NCBI GenBank assembly: GCA_031216445.1
Contig: CM062215.1
Span: 9,798,501 to 9,862,500, forward strand
Length of the DNA: 64,000 nt
Reading direction: 5' to 3'
Source: Lateolabrax maculatus
Lineage: Eukaryota > Chordata > Actinopteri > Acropomatiformes > Lateolabracidae
Within the stretch, counting starts at the first letter, position 1; every line of letters starts with the position of its first letter. The notes under the pieces are model-generated. The model was not told the origin of the DNA. It saw only the letters and a program-made list of their open reading frames with translations, and did not search any database. The position numbers and the translations under genes are program-made. Of the stretch, positions 14,043-24,804 are shown piece after piece.

Positions 14043-15495
14043 GATTAGATATACAGTATATATTGTACATTAATTAATTTGATCATTTTGAGTCACAAAC
14101 AAACGGTTTGCGGTTTGTGTTCATTAAAACTGAATATGAACTTGGTGATGACTGCATTGTAAAATCACTACAGGCTACAACTGCGCTGTTCTTTCTTTTG
14201 ACAAGACATTTATTCAACACTTTTGGCTGCATTCACCTGACTATTCTACAGTAATGTCAGCTGTATCAATGCCATCTTCACCTCTATGTGAGCATTTTTA
14301 CAAAAAAAAAGTGATATTTCAATACATTTTTTATTAACATTTACAGTGTTTAAAACAAAAGTGAATTCCACCCCGCCCATGTTTGTAACATTACAGGATG
14401 GGTATACACCCGTTTTTGGAGATATTTCGAACCTAGTTTTCGTATACTTCTAGTAGCCATTACCTGTACACGACTATAAAGTCAAGATTTGAGATGCAAC
14501 TGCAACCACAATGCTCACATGTTAAGCACAAACTTTCATGTCACTAATACAGCAACAGTAGTGTGCTATTTGGAGTATACGCTAAGATCTGGGTGAGTGA
14601 AGACAGCTGTGTAGCCGGCTGTCAGCAGAACCCACATCTATCTCAAGTTTAAGAGAAATGCTATTAATTAAAGATCAAGTAAAGATCAATGACTGTCTTT
14701 GTCAGCTATATTTTGCCAGGTTATATTTAGCCATTATTTGGATGCAAGTTCTCCAGAGGAATATGCAGGCTCCAGTCATTTATGCCAAAACTTCAAAGTC
14801 TCTGAGATGGGTGGTTACATTAATAACTTGCCACTCAACTGCAGTATAACCAGATAAACCTCCAAGCAAACAAAGCTTCCTCTCCACAACATATAAAAAA
14901 GCTTTTTTAAGGCATGTCTTACTGCTTTTATTTTCACCCATTTACCAAGGTTGGTGGATTAAGAAAATGTACTCAACTTTCAATGCTGTAGGGAAATACA
15001 GTATATTCAAATCCAGTTTTTCAACGGGTTTAATAGATTGTGTAATGAAAAGAAAGGAGAAAAAAAGAACATTTCCCCCACTAGACAGACAGATGTTCTT
15101 ATTACAATGCCAAATAGACAAATACTTTGACTTATTTTACCTGCAAAGTACGGAAATTGTGGTTTTAAACTAATCACAATCAGTAGAGGGGTCATTGCTG
15201 AGGTAAAAAAAAAATATGCTGAAGTAAACAATTTGTGAGATGGCTTAATTTAATTTCCATATCAAAAGCATAATGCGTATTTAAGTGTTTCCAGTGAGTG
15301 CTGCGCTGCTTTAGTATTTTCTTTGATGTGGACACGTTTGTGTTCAAACAAACACATTATCAGCTCCTCCAGAAGGACTAGACCGAGCCTGCTCGGCACA
15401 CACACACACTGCATCTGGCACATCTCTTTCTGTCTCTGAACTGCTTTAAAAAGGGTTGTCAGATCAGTATATTGACTCTGCTTTTCTCTCCCCAG

Positions 15496-15587
15496 GAGTA
15501 CCAGATCGATATCATCTTTGCCCAGACCTGGGTGGACACCCGTCTGCGCTACAACAGCAGCAGCATGCCGCTTCTAACCCTCAACAG
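15496..15587 (+). CDS. gabrg3: gabrg3 exon (first half of canonical 221-bp exon): ligand-binding domain, loop D
   Basis: This 92-bp exon is preceded by a pyrimidine-rich acceptor (ctctccccag) and followed by CAG|gtatac. It encodes residues 1-30, starting EYQIDIIFAQTWVDTRLRYN and ending TLN, plus two bases of a serine codon. This is the extracellular beta-strand region with loop D of the benzodiazepine-site face; FAQTW (8-12) is the gamma signature. N20-S-S is an N-glycosylation sequon. Residue 7 is Ile where gamma-2 and mammalian gamma-3 have Phe. A run of three AGC codons (Ser21-Ser23) makes the segment one residue longer than mammalian gamma-3. In other vertebrates this exon continues without interruption into the next block, so the donor here marks an extra intron. 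Confidence 0.92.
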
Positions 15588-16008
15588 GTATACTGGGTTC
15601 ACTGAGGATATACTGCAAATATACGGACAGCTTTATTTTAAATTCCTGAATATTTCAGCTTTAGCATCGATACCTATCATTTGATAATTGCAGCATTTTA
15701 TATTTAACTGTTTTTTTTTTTTAATGAACTGTTGACTACTGTGAGCACTATAGCAACTATTGTGTTTCACTGTGAATATCTCATTTGAGAACAATATTCT
15801 TCTCTCTCTCGGGAAGAGGCCTGTAATTAATGGAACAAATTGATTGATGTGCTTTGTTTTCCCCATGTCGCCCGGGTATTTTATTATCCTCTTATTGGGA
15901 AGTGGAGCTGCTTCATGCATTTCAGAGAAATCTGAAGGAATCCAACAGCAGTCATTTCTTACCTTCTGCCCCTCTGTCTCTCTCCCCGTCTGCCTCCTCG
16001 GCAACCAG
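15588..16008 (+). other. extra intron (421 bp) inside the canonical 221-bp exon
   Basis: The donor is CAG|gtatac at 15588 and the acceptor follows a long pyrimidine stretch (tctctctccccgtctgcctcc) ending accag at 16008. Removing it joins AG + C into Ser31 and restores LNSNMVG, which is contiguous in gamma subunits. The interior includes T-runs and in-frame stops (for example TGA at 15682-15684), so it is not translated insert sequence. The position interrupts a block that is one exon in the GABA-A family plan as I know it. The sequence next to the two borders is similar (CAACAG and CAACCAG). Confidence 0.88.
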
Positions 16009-16140
16009 CAATATGGTCGGCTTGATCTGGCTGCCCGACACCATCTTTAGGAATTCCAAGAATGCCGACTCTCACTGGATAACGACGCCCAATCAGCTGC
16101 TCCGGATCAGGAACAATGGGAAAATACTTTACACACTGAG
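16009..16140 (+). CDS. gabrg3: gabrg3 exon (second half of canonical 221-bp exon): ligand-binding domain, loops A/E region
   Basis: This 132-bp exon has acceptor accag|C and donor CTGAG|gtaaaa. It completes Ser31 and encodes residues 32-74 (NMVGLIWLPDTIFRNS, then NADSHWITTPNQLLRI, then NNGKILYTL) plus two bases of Arg75. It forms the middle of the extracellular beta-sandwich; WLPDTIFRN (38-46) is the conserved family core. L61 corresponds to gamma-2 Met130 by alignment; mammalian gamma-1 and gamma-3 also carry Leu there. R65 (AGG, 16109-16111) stands where gamma subunits usually have Trp in the IWNDG motif. Together with the preceding exon the length is 224 bp, exactly 221 plus the one extra serine codon, which strongly supports both borders. 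Confidence 0.95.
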
Positions 16141-18872
16141 GTAAAAGCCTTCGGAGCTTCGATGGCAAATGGCTCGAATAACACCTAAACCAGACAGTTA
16201 CAGCAGGATAAGAATTGCCTCTTTCTGACTCCAATTGATAAAAAAAGACACTGAACACTATGGCAGGGCATCTGTTATGCCAGATTTTGAGCAATTCGAT
16301 GCCCGGATTTCACTTTAAAGTCTGTTGTCTTCCAAATTTGAGCAAAAAGAGGTTGCAAGCAGCAACGTTAGAACTCATACATAGGCGGTTATTGGTGCAT
16401 TTAAAAGATTGAGTCAGTAGTTACTAATGGTTTTCAATAGTTTTCACACAGTAGGTGCACAAGCTGAATAGTGCACATCAGCTCCTGTCCTTAAACCCTT
16501 AAAGCTTTTTTGTGCTGTACACATATACACGTCCCATAGGTTCTTGTTGGCATATGATGTTAATACAGCAACAAATCCAACAAGAACATGTTTTTAAAAC
16601 CCCCCTTTTCTGCTCAAAGTTAGCTTGTAGGTATATATGCCTGGACCCGAAAGCGCAGTGATGAAATGGACGAGACATCGAGGTCTATTCCGTATGTTGA
16701 CCTCCCACCCCCCCCCGCACCCGACTGTGATAGCAGCTGCCGCGGCGAGAATAAGAACCACAACACGAGTTAATTGTAGCCTCAGTTTGTGCCTCTTACA
16801 TGCTCCTCACTCCTCTGTTGCATTTTTTTAAAAATATGCTGGAAGAGAGGATTCTAGTAGAATTAGTTGCCCTTCGAGTATTTTTTTCCCCATAACATTT
16901 AATATTAATCGCTAAATGAGCAACAATCAAAGTTAGAGGTCAGGCAAAAAACATCCTTGGTAATTATGTATGAAAGAGTTTAACACTCGGCTCATCTGCT
17001 TCATCAGGACCGTGCGCGTGTGGTTGGTTCAGATTTGATTGTCAGTGGGCTGGAAACCAAAAATTCCCAATACATCCTTTAAATTGGTAGGAACCCGTCT
17101 GTGCACGCTCACTCCCTGGTTACCAAAAAATACCAAAATACAACACTGACTGAACATCATAGCTAGAATAACACAGCGTACACTTTAAGAGAATTTTAAC
17201 TACTCGTGTTCTGGTGGCTTATTTTAGCTTCTACTTCAGTAAATTCATTTGATATTTCCCCTTCCCCCTGCGTGTTGTTTTCAGTGCTGAAATCTGAATA
17301 TCTTAAAAAGCCTTTCTTTACCGCGAGCACAGAAGGACAGAAACTTCTCTTACAACATGTCGTGTGTTTCTGCTCATTTTGTTCTCCTCGTTCTGACAGC
17401 TCCTCAGTGGTAAAGAAATGACACACAGGGTGAGGCGGTGCGTGCGTGTGTGTGTGTGCGCGCGTGTGTGGCGCCTTATGACAAAATAACCCTCACTGTG
17501 TCTGTGTCTACAGAAAAACACTCACAGGATTTGGAGTGGACAGGTTCTTTTTAGATTTTGAGTGGCATCTGGGTTTATGAACCTTCAAGCTCTGACATGA
17601 GCTTTTTCAGTCCTCAGGCTCCAATTTCACCTGCGTACCCGGGATTTCACACTAGACCTTGGTCAAATAGCAAATCCCCCCCATGAGTTGTTTGTTTTCA
17701 GGCCCTTGGAGGACCAGATGCAGAGCCCCCGCTGCATCAGCGTAGTTCAGATCCTTGTGCCAAAAAAGACTATGACATTCATTGTATTTGTCTTCGAGTT
17801 GCGACGCTTCGTGTTGGGTGCAAATACTGTGACTCTTCAGGCTGCCAGATTTTGAATATTCTCTCAAGGAATTCCTCTCCACGACCCCAAACTTCCCACA
17901 ACATGTTTGGGCTTTAATAGCTAATTTCACTTCTGCTAATGCGTGTCTCGGTGATGAATTTGAAGATTATTGTTTCATTAAAAGGATATTAAGTCTTAAA
18001 GAGGCGTATGTTTGGGGGCGTATTTGCATTGACTGATACATCGCTCACACTCACATCTCCGCGCTGTTTTGTAGCTGCCTGCTCTCCTCACCTCAGCTCG
18101 AGCACTCTCGCCCCCCAAAATTGGACTTCCTGGCGCCTGACAAGGACGGCTGATGGGAGCGCGTATGCAAACGGCGACTGTACGTCGTCTGCACTTTGTC
18201 CACCTGCAAACACGACGAGTGATTGCAGCTCTTCCTGCTTTGAATGAGGCTCCTCTTTTGTGCTCAAAGTCAGGCAATTAATGGGGGATTGTACCAGGGA
18301 CAAAGACACAACAGCACAGAACAAGTCAAAGTACAAAAAAGCCAATTTTGAAGATGGTCTCATTCTTAGAGCCATTATTGCATCCAGTGAAAATTAATTT
18401 TAGGATGATATATTGAAGTGGCACGGGGAGCACAAGAATTGAGTCAGATTCATATTTTGCATGTCAAACATCTGGTGTATTGACTTGTCCAGGGATCATA
18501 GGTAACGCCTCCTGTTTTTAAAAGCTTACACGCCTTCGGGCCCTGACCCTACAAGTTAACGCCGCCCTCGCGTCCGACGCTGACGATTAAACAGTCCTGC
18601 CATTTTGAGGGATTTCACACATCAACCAAGCAACCGAGTGTGATCCTGCGCCATCTGCTATGAAGCCTGCGCTTCATGTACTCCAGTGCAGAAGAAAAAA
18701 AGTGCATTATGTGATAAAAGCAATGATGACTACCGAGCATTCGCACCATGTGCTTCGCCGACCGAGAAATGCAAGTTCTGAAGCATTTTTAGTGCCTTGA
18801 GTGTCTTTGTCTAAGTATTTCTCTCTCTCTCTCTCTGTCTCTCTCTCTCTCTGTGTTTCACTCCCTATCCAG
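16141..18872 (+). other. gabrg3 intron (2.7 kb)
   Basis: Bounded by gtaaaa and tatccag. It holds a short C-run near 16705, a (GT)/(CG) mixed tract at 17437-17470 and an interrupted (CT)n tract just before the acceptor. No gene or mobile element was recognised. Confidence 0.85.
18817..18855 (+). repeat. interrupted (CT)n tract overlapping splice acceptor region
   Basis: The tract is (CT)9-type, then GT, then another (CT) run, ending about 20 bases before the acceptor of the 83-bp exon. It forms part of the polypyrimidine tract. Confidence 0.9.
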
Positions 18873-18955
18873 GATGACCATCAACGCAGAATGCCAGCTG
18901 CAACTCCATAATTTCCCAATGGACGAACACTCCTGTCCTCTCGTCTTCTCCAGCT
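18873..18955 (+). CDS. gabrg3: gabrg3 83-bp exon: Cys-loop
   Basis: The exon is exactly 83 bp, the conserved length for this exon in GABA-A subunits. It starts with one base completing Arg75 and ends with one base of Tyr103. It encodes residues 76-102: MTINAECQLQLHNFP, MDEHSC and PLVFSS. C82 and C96 are separated by 13 residues and form the disulfide-bonded Cys-loop that couples agonist binding to channel opening. The acceptor (tccctatccag) lies directly downstream of an interrupted (CT)n tract. The donor is AGCT|gtgaat, a weak match to consensus, followed about 30 bases later by a (CA)n tract. Skipping this exon would shift the frame. Confidence 0.96.
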
Positions 18956-18982
18956 GTGAATATTGGCAATAGCATATATTCC

Positions 18983-18999
18983 CACACACACACACACAG
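18983..18999 (+). repeat. short (CA)n tract near splice donor
   Basis: About eight CA units, roughly 28 bases after the GT donor of the 83-bp exon. Confidence 0.9.
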
Positions 19000-21601
19000 A
19001 CAAATATGCACATGTTCCTGCACACCCATGCCTACACATATATATATAACACCTGTGAAGGTTAGAGTTTTAAAGCAGAGGGAGGGCTTCAAGAACACAG
19101 CAACAAAATGGTCACTATTGACAGATACGGGCAAAAACGAGCAAGAACGCGTATTGCATATACAGTATATGAGGATATTTACTAAGACTACATAGATAAT
19201 TAATTCCAGCTGCTGCTATATGAGCTGCTGTGAGCCATTAAAAATCTGGGAAAAGAGGCAGGAGGGACCTGCAGGAAACAGAAAGGTAAAATGATGTGTA
19301 AAATAAGAGACTGTTGCGCTGCTTCTCTGATAAAAAAAAACAAACATTTGAGACGCAAGTAGTTATAGCAGTGGTAAAGCAGATGCAGCAGCTATTTTGT
19401 TTAAGTTTCCATTCCCTCCTCCTATATTTACAAATGTTTCCAATGTTTGTTTGTTTTTTATATTTTTGTTGTTGTTGTTGTATTTGTATGTTCATGTTGA
19501 AATATTTTAAATCACAGTTAAGCGTTTCAGCATTACTTTAAGTCCTTTTTTATAGTTAAAGTATAGTATATCGTATACATTTGCAATCCTCTCAGTTTCA
19601 CTTAGTTTGAAATCAACAGTATACCTGACGTTGGCGACACATCCCTGGAGATACATACTGTAAAACGAAAAAAATTAATGGATTACTGCAGCCCTGATGT
19701 GTAAAATAACAATGACTTCATTGTATCAGTTATTTCTATGTTCTTACACATTTCCGGGGGTTGAAAGGCAGAAACCCCCAACCAGATGTAACACTAAAAT
19801 GGAATTATGGTACATGATGACTGCATTAGTGCCACAAACGGCTTTATGCTGGCATGAAATTAGAGTCCTCAAAGCCCTTGTTGTTCCATTAACCAGTGCC
19901 TTATTAAGTTACCCGCCTTCTAAAAAGCACAGAAATCACATTTGACTTTGTATGGCAGGTCATTGTGTTGGACCAGACATCCTTCATTGCCAGATGATTC
20001 AATTTAGGTAATAATCATTACCTAACGCAACTACAGATGGCAGTGTTTGTCACAGCCCATTATTAAACCTCCTCTCTGCACAGTTTGGATAATCAATTGA
20101 CTATTTTTGAGAATATATACAATCTGTCCATAGTCTGATGAGACTGGATGTCACAGTACTGTACATAGCGAAAGCGCTATTGACCACAAATGGCTTTCTA
20201 TTATGTCTCTGCTCTCAGTCAAAGGATTTTCAGTAATAACCCCTTTTTTCCAGTCTCAGTTCATGACCATGTGAATGGACATATTTTTTGTCTGTAGCTG
20301 CAACGGATGAGCAGCTAAGGTCTTCCATAACACCAAATTAAGGCTTTGAAGTTTCATATTTGCTGAAGCTGAATACCGCCATTAAACCAACATGTTGATC
20401 GCTCAGCAAAAAGGGAGGGTATTATTCATTAGTAATGAATAGAAGTGCAAGCTTAAGATGACGGCAGATTTCTGTTCTTCTTTTGCCAAACGAGATTGTG
20501 CAAGTGCAAGTACTAAATCCCTCCCTTTAAAACTCATAACGGTGCTTTATTCAGGATTTTCTGATCAGGGCGAGATCCTTTGATAATTAAGAAACAACGG
20601 AAATTACATTTGTAGGTTTCAAAATGGCTGAGTTGAAGAGGTTTAATTACCTCTCAGAGCAGAACAGGGGCCTCTTGATAAAAATAAAACTCTAATAACA
20701 TCTGGACTACATCTGCTTTAAACTGTCAAGCGCTTTTTACTTTGTGTACACGGACATGTCTTATTTTTGGAGACAGCAGCACAGATGTCTATTTGTGTGC
20801 ATATGAAAATGTAAAGCCGCTCTCCAGATTCTCATACTATCTATCCGCTTTGACCATTCCCATCAGTCTACACATTATAAAATTGCGCAAGACACTTTTG
20901 GAAACTGAGCAGCAGGTGTTTCCTCTCAGGTGATGTCAGGTCAGCAGGATGACACCTGGTGATGAAGCCGGCCTCGGCCCTCGCTTCTCTCCAGTGTCCA
21001 AACACATCATCTTTTCCTACATGCTGTACCGTGCCCTGCTACCAACCACTCGCAACACTCAAGGCGCGCTGCCGTTAATGTATTGTGATACTGTAGCAGG
21101 CTTTTAAAATCTCTCCATCATGAAGTAAATTAGAAGCCTCTCCATTACGGCTGCAATCTATTTCATTTATTGAGCTAAAACATTATACACGCGATGAATG
21201 CATTGATGTCCTTGCTAATCTTTCCTATTATTTTGTGAATTTTTTGTGATAGCAGATGTATTCCTGACAGACATTTTGCAAGCGAGCTGACACCTTGCAA
21301 ACGTGTCTTTAGAATTTGTGGCTTGGCTGTTGCGACACGGAAGCTTTTAAGCTACTGTGTCTTCCCTTTTAGTTTACTCACTGTATTATTACGGTAGGAG
21401 GAAAGCATCTGACAACTGGTGAGTTTAGTATAAAAGGCATGAAGAGCCTTAACTATGATTACAAGCACTCTGGACTCATGCAGTCGTCAACATCACAGGC
21501 AATCACTACCTAAAGAACAGCCCCTGTGGTGCTAAATTGGTGGGGGGGGATTTTGCTGCAATTACCATTTATACACCATTACATATACAGTATATATATA
21601 A

Positions 21602-21627
<26 letters not shown>
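21602..21627 (+). repeat. (GT)n microsatellite flanked by TA tracts
   Basis: Thirteen GT units between tatatata stretches. Confidence 0.95.
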
Positions 21628-21634
<7 letters not shown>

Positions 21635-21984
21635 CGTATGGGTCATGATTTAATCAAAACTGTAATTCCATGTTTTAGCACAACTTTGTTCAATGGACAC
21701 TGCGCTGTAATGTATATTAATGTATTATTATTAAGAGTCTACAGCCCTGTTAGTGGCTCTGCGAGGCCAACACATCTTAGAGTAGCGAGTTTAGCTACAC
21801 TTCCTTTTTTCTTTTTTCCTTCCAAATACACAGCTGGCAAGAGTGAGTTTATTCCAGTGTCTGAATCCTCTCTACTCATGACACTTCAGTTCCACAGTAC
21901 AACAACAACAGCCTTCATAAAAAGGTCCTTATATAGGTTCTATAATAATAGCTAATGATAACTCTAGTTAGAGTCAGTTCAATT

Positions 21985-22235
21985 TAGGTGGACGTTATGG
22001 CATCACAGGTATGCAAATGACTTTTCAAGCTACTAAATTGTTGGAAACACTGGGCGCTAGAGGAAAAGTCAGGGGATCTCCAAGTTTTTTACAATCCTGA
22101 GGGGAACAGGAATGTCTGCGCCAAAGTTCATGACAATCCCTCCAATACTTGTTGAGACATCTCGCTGAACCTCATGGTGGCGCTGGAGGAAAAGTCAGTA
22201 GGATTCATCCTCCTAGGTCCCTCTGTCGGCTTTCC
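21985..22235 (+). repeat. copy of the same teleost interspersed repeat
   Basis: Shares tggcgctagaggaaaagtca, tcctgaggggaacaggaatg, caatccctccaatacttgtt and aggattcatcct with the long copy at 30748-31440, same orientation. Confidence 0.75.
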
Positions 22236-22285
22236 TCCGGTGTCCACACACCCCTGGATGTGGAGCTGTGGGCCCCTGCCCTCTA

Positions 22286-22395
22286 ACTTGTTATAATGTG
22301 ATAAGTTTGCATGTTGTAATAATGTGAAAATATCTTGTTATAACGTGAAACACATATTGTTATAACAATACATATTTCATGTTACAACGTGAAAC
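22286..22395 (+). repeat. imperfect tandem TTGTTATAA..GTGAAA units
   Basis: The words cttgttataatgtgataa, gttgtaataatgtgaaa, cttgttataacgtgaaa, attgttataac and atgttacaacgtgaaac recur at roughly 20-35 bp spacing. It is a decayed minisatellite next to the repeat copy at 21985. Confidence 0.55.
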
Positions 22396-24095
22396 TGACC
22401 CATGTTCTTTCTGGCGTTCTGGCATGGCAGCAATACGCTTCTATATAAAACCAATCAGATGTGTTGAAAAAGACTATGTAGACCTGATGCTATTATTTGC
22501 CACCTCTTATTTAAACACAAAGTGCCTCAGTTATACTAGTTGCAAAGTGACCACTTCCCTGTAAAGAAAAATGCAGAATTAACCACCTCAAAACAGGCGA
22601 GTCATACATTTAAAGATGTAATCAGCTGTTCTCAATCACTCCCAAAAAAAAGCTGAGGACTTCCATCATGGTTGCCACAGGGCTTGTTACATTATTTGAT
22701 ACCCCACCTCAGGGGTTCCTGAACGGTCAATCATCAGAAGTTGTCACTCTGATTTTGTGTTTTTTGCAACTCTCTTGTTTTTCTTTTTGACAAACTCATC
22801 CATAAATGGACTTGTGTTAAACTTGAACAAAAGAAATAATGCTGAATGCTTCCAGTTTCAACATATTCCCAAAGCAGCTGATGCTGGAAATAAACTGTAA
22901 CTGACCTTCACAGGTATGGCTGTTGAAAAAAGTTGCTGCTTTGCAATAGGCGGAGAAAAATGTGCTTAGAGATTTCTTTCCCCTCACTTTATATTTTATC
23001 TTTACTAAGAACACTGTCCTGCATTTCAGACAAGGGGAAGAACTGCCATTTTAAACAGAAGTCCTCTAACACTAATATGTAGATAACTGTACGTAGATAC
23101 GCATGGATTCCACATTTAAGACAATGACATTATGAGCTTTAGACAGTTTGGAAAAATCACATAAAACTATTAAAATGATCCTTATGTGGAGAATTCTAAT
23201 ACCTGAAATGCAACATTTTGAAGAGTTGAAATTTTGCTAAGAAATCAGTATACTGTATATATCCTTGTTGTTTATTTTTACTTTCAAAATTCACAAAAAA
23301 TGGCGGGATTTCTTGTCATAATGTTCATAATATGATAAATATGCTGAATAGCTCCAGTATAATTATATTTTATATTAAAAGTGAGGGAAAATCACTCGTC
23401 TTTCCTCACATGATATTGTTTTCACTGGCAGACACAGTATCCTCAGACTGAACTGGACTTTGTTGACATTAACATGGCAGAGGCGAACATCCCCCGTCTT
23501 CTTTTCTGGGAGCACAGACAGGGAGAATATTAGAGCCAAGGCCACAGAAGGATGTAATTCATAACATTGTGTAAGAACATGTTGCTTCAGGGGGCTTTTA
23601 AAGGCATGAAATATGACAAACACTTTGTAGCTATGAAGACACACTGGAAGCACAATGGTAATACTGTTTGTAGATAATTGTACAAACACCAAGAGAAATA
23701 TGATGGCAATAAGGTTTGCCATCTATATTAGTGTTTGAAAAAAATAAAACTCCTCTTGCATCATGGTGATTGCTCTTCTTGGTTATAGATGGCTATCCAC
23801 TAAATGAGACTATTTACATAATTTGTCTGGTTTCCACTACAGGGCACAACAAGGCTCCCCACTCACTAATTATTACTGTCACTCATTTTGCTTTGTTAAA
23901 TTGCTCCAACTTGTCAAATTTTTTTTTTCTTTACATGGAGACACTGTTGTTGATGTATTAGCTTTCATTAGAGTCATGCGTGCTGTCTTGCGCTCGTGTT
24001 TAACTGCCGCACCGTCACTATGAAAGAAGTGGACATAGCCAGTTTGGCATTTTGGTCGTTGCCATCTTTTTTACTTTTTTTTTTTTTTTTTTTTT

Positions 24096-24220
24096 GGAGC
24101 CAGTGGAGTCGCCCTCCTGCTGGCCATTAGAAAGATGCAGGTTAAAGGCACTTAAGCATTGGCTTCACTCTTCAGACCCGGAGGCTACCTCCACTTCCTT
24201 TATACAGGCTATGGTCAAAG
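24096..24220 (+). repeat. fish interspersed repeat fragment (GTGGAGTCGCC family)
   Basis: Contains gccagtggagtcgccctcct, gctggccattagaaagatgc, cattggcttcactcttcaga and cccggagg, a phrase set I recognise from many teleost introns. A long T-run precedes it. Confidence 0.55.
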
Positions 24221-24666
24221 TTCTAAAATAAGATAAGTTAATCTTGACTGATGGTCACCATGGTCCAAACTGTCAATCACAAGGTAGCCATGCCCTAAAG
24301 CATACCAGGCCAGCTGACTTTAACATGTAGAGCAGGTGAAATTATTCCACTGTAATTAAAATTTGAAGACTAAATAACATTTACATTAAATTACATTGGA
24401 GAGTTCATATTTGTTCATTCCAGGCACTACAGCAGATTCCAAGCAAACAGGTTAACAGTGCAGTAATTGCTCAGTTGGTCTGCAGCCCACTGAATTGCCA
24501 ATGAAAGCCTACTGTATAAATTTATATAAATCATGCACAAATCAGGTATAAATCATTCATACAATAAAAACTGCATTGCTGCATTAATCCTTCCTGTATT
24601 TTTCTTGCCCTTTTGCATTCTCTCTTTCTTCCGCCCACCTAACTCACTCTCTGTGTGGTTTCCCAG

Positions 24667-24804
24667 ACGGCTATCCGCGGGACGAGATCGTGTACAAGTG
24701 GAATCGAAACTCGGTGGAGACGTCGGACCAGAAATACTGGAGGCTTTACCAGTTTGATTTCATGGGGCTCAGGAACACCACGGATGTGCTCACGACGACA
24801 GCGG
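24667..24804 (+). CDS. gabrg3: gabrg3 138-bp exon: ligand-binding domain, loops F and C side
   Basis: The exon is 138 bp, the conserved family size, with acceptor tttcccag and donor GCGG|gtaaga. It completes Tyr103 and encodes residues 104-148 (GYPRDEIVYKWNRNSVE, then TSDQKYWRLYQFDFMG, then LRNTTDVLTTTA) plus one base of Gly149. SSYGYP across the junction is gamma-specific. YQFDFMGLRNTT matches gamma-3 rather than gamma-2 (YQFSFVG). N139-T-T is a conserved N-glycosylation sequon. The last beta-strands lead into the pre-M1 segment encoded by the next exon. Confidence 0.96.

Larger units (their letters stand above)
1..15495. other. presumed gabrg3 upstream intron (no exon recognised)
   Basis: No convincing exon on either strand. 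The exon expected just before 15496 (about 68 bp, ending SSINM) was not seen, so it is probably further upstream and this region is intronic by inference. Contents noted separately are microsatellites, repeat fragments near 2160, 4625 and 8880, and the hairpin at 13832-13920. The remainder is AT-rich unique-looking DNA with scattered short A or T runs. Confidence 0.6.
18956..24666 (+). other. gabrg3 intron (5.7 kb)
   Basis: Bounded by gtgaat and tttcccag. It contains (CA)n near the donor, (TG)n at 21602, an interspersed repeat at 21985-22235, a GTTATAA-type tandem patch at 22286-22395, a T-run at 24075 and a repeat fragment at 24096-24220. The rest shows nothing recognisable. Confidence 0.85.

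Noticed and set aside
23440..23500. Stretch reading like VDINM, considered as the missing upstream gamma exon
   Set aside because: It lies between the 83- and 138-bp exons, lacks correct splice borders and does not match SIGPVSSINM.
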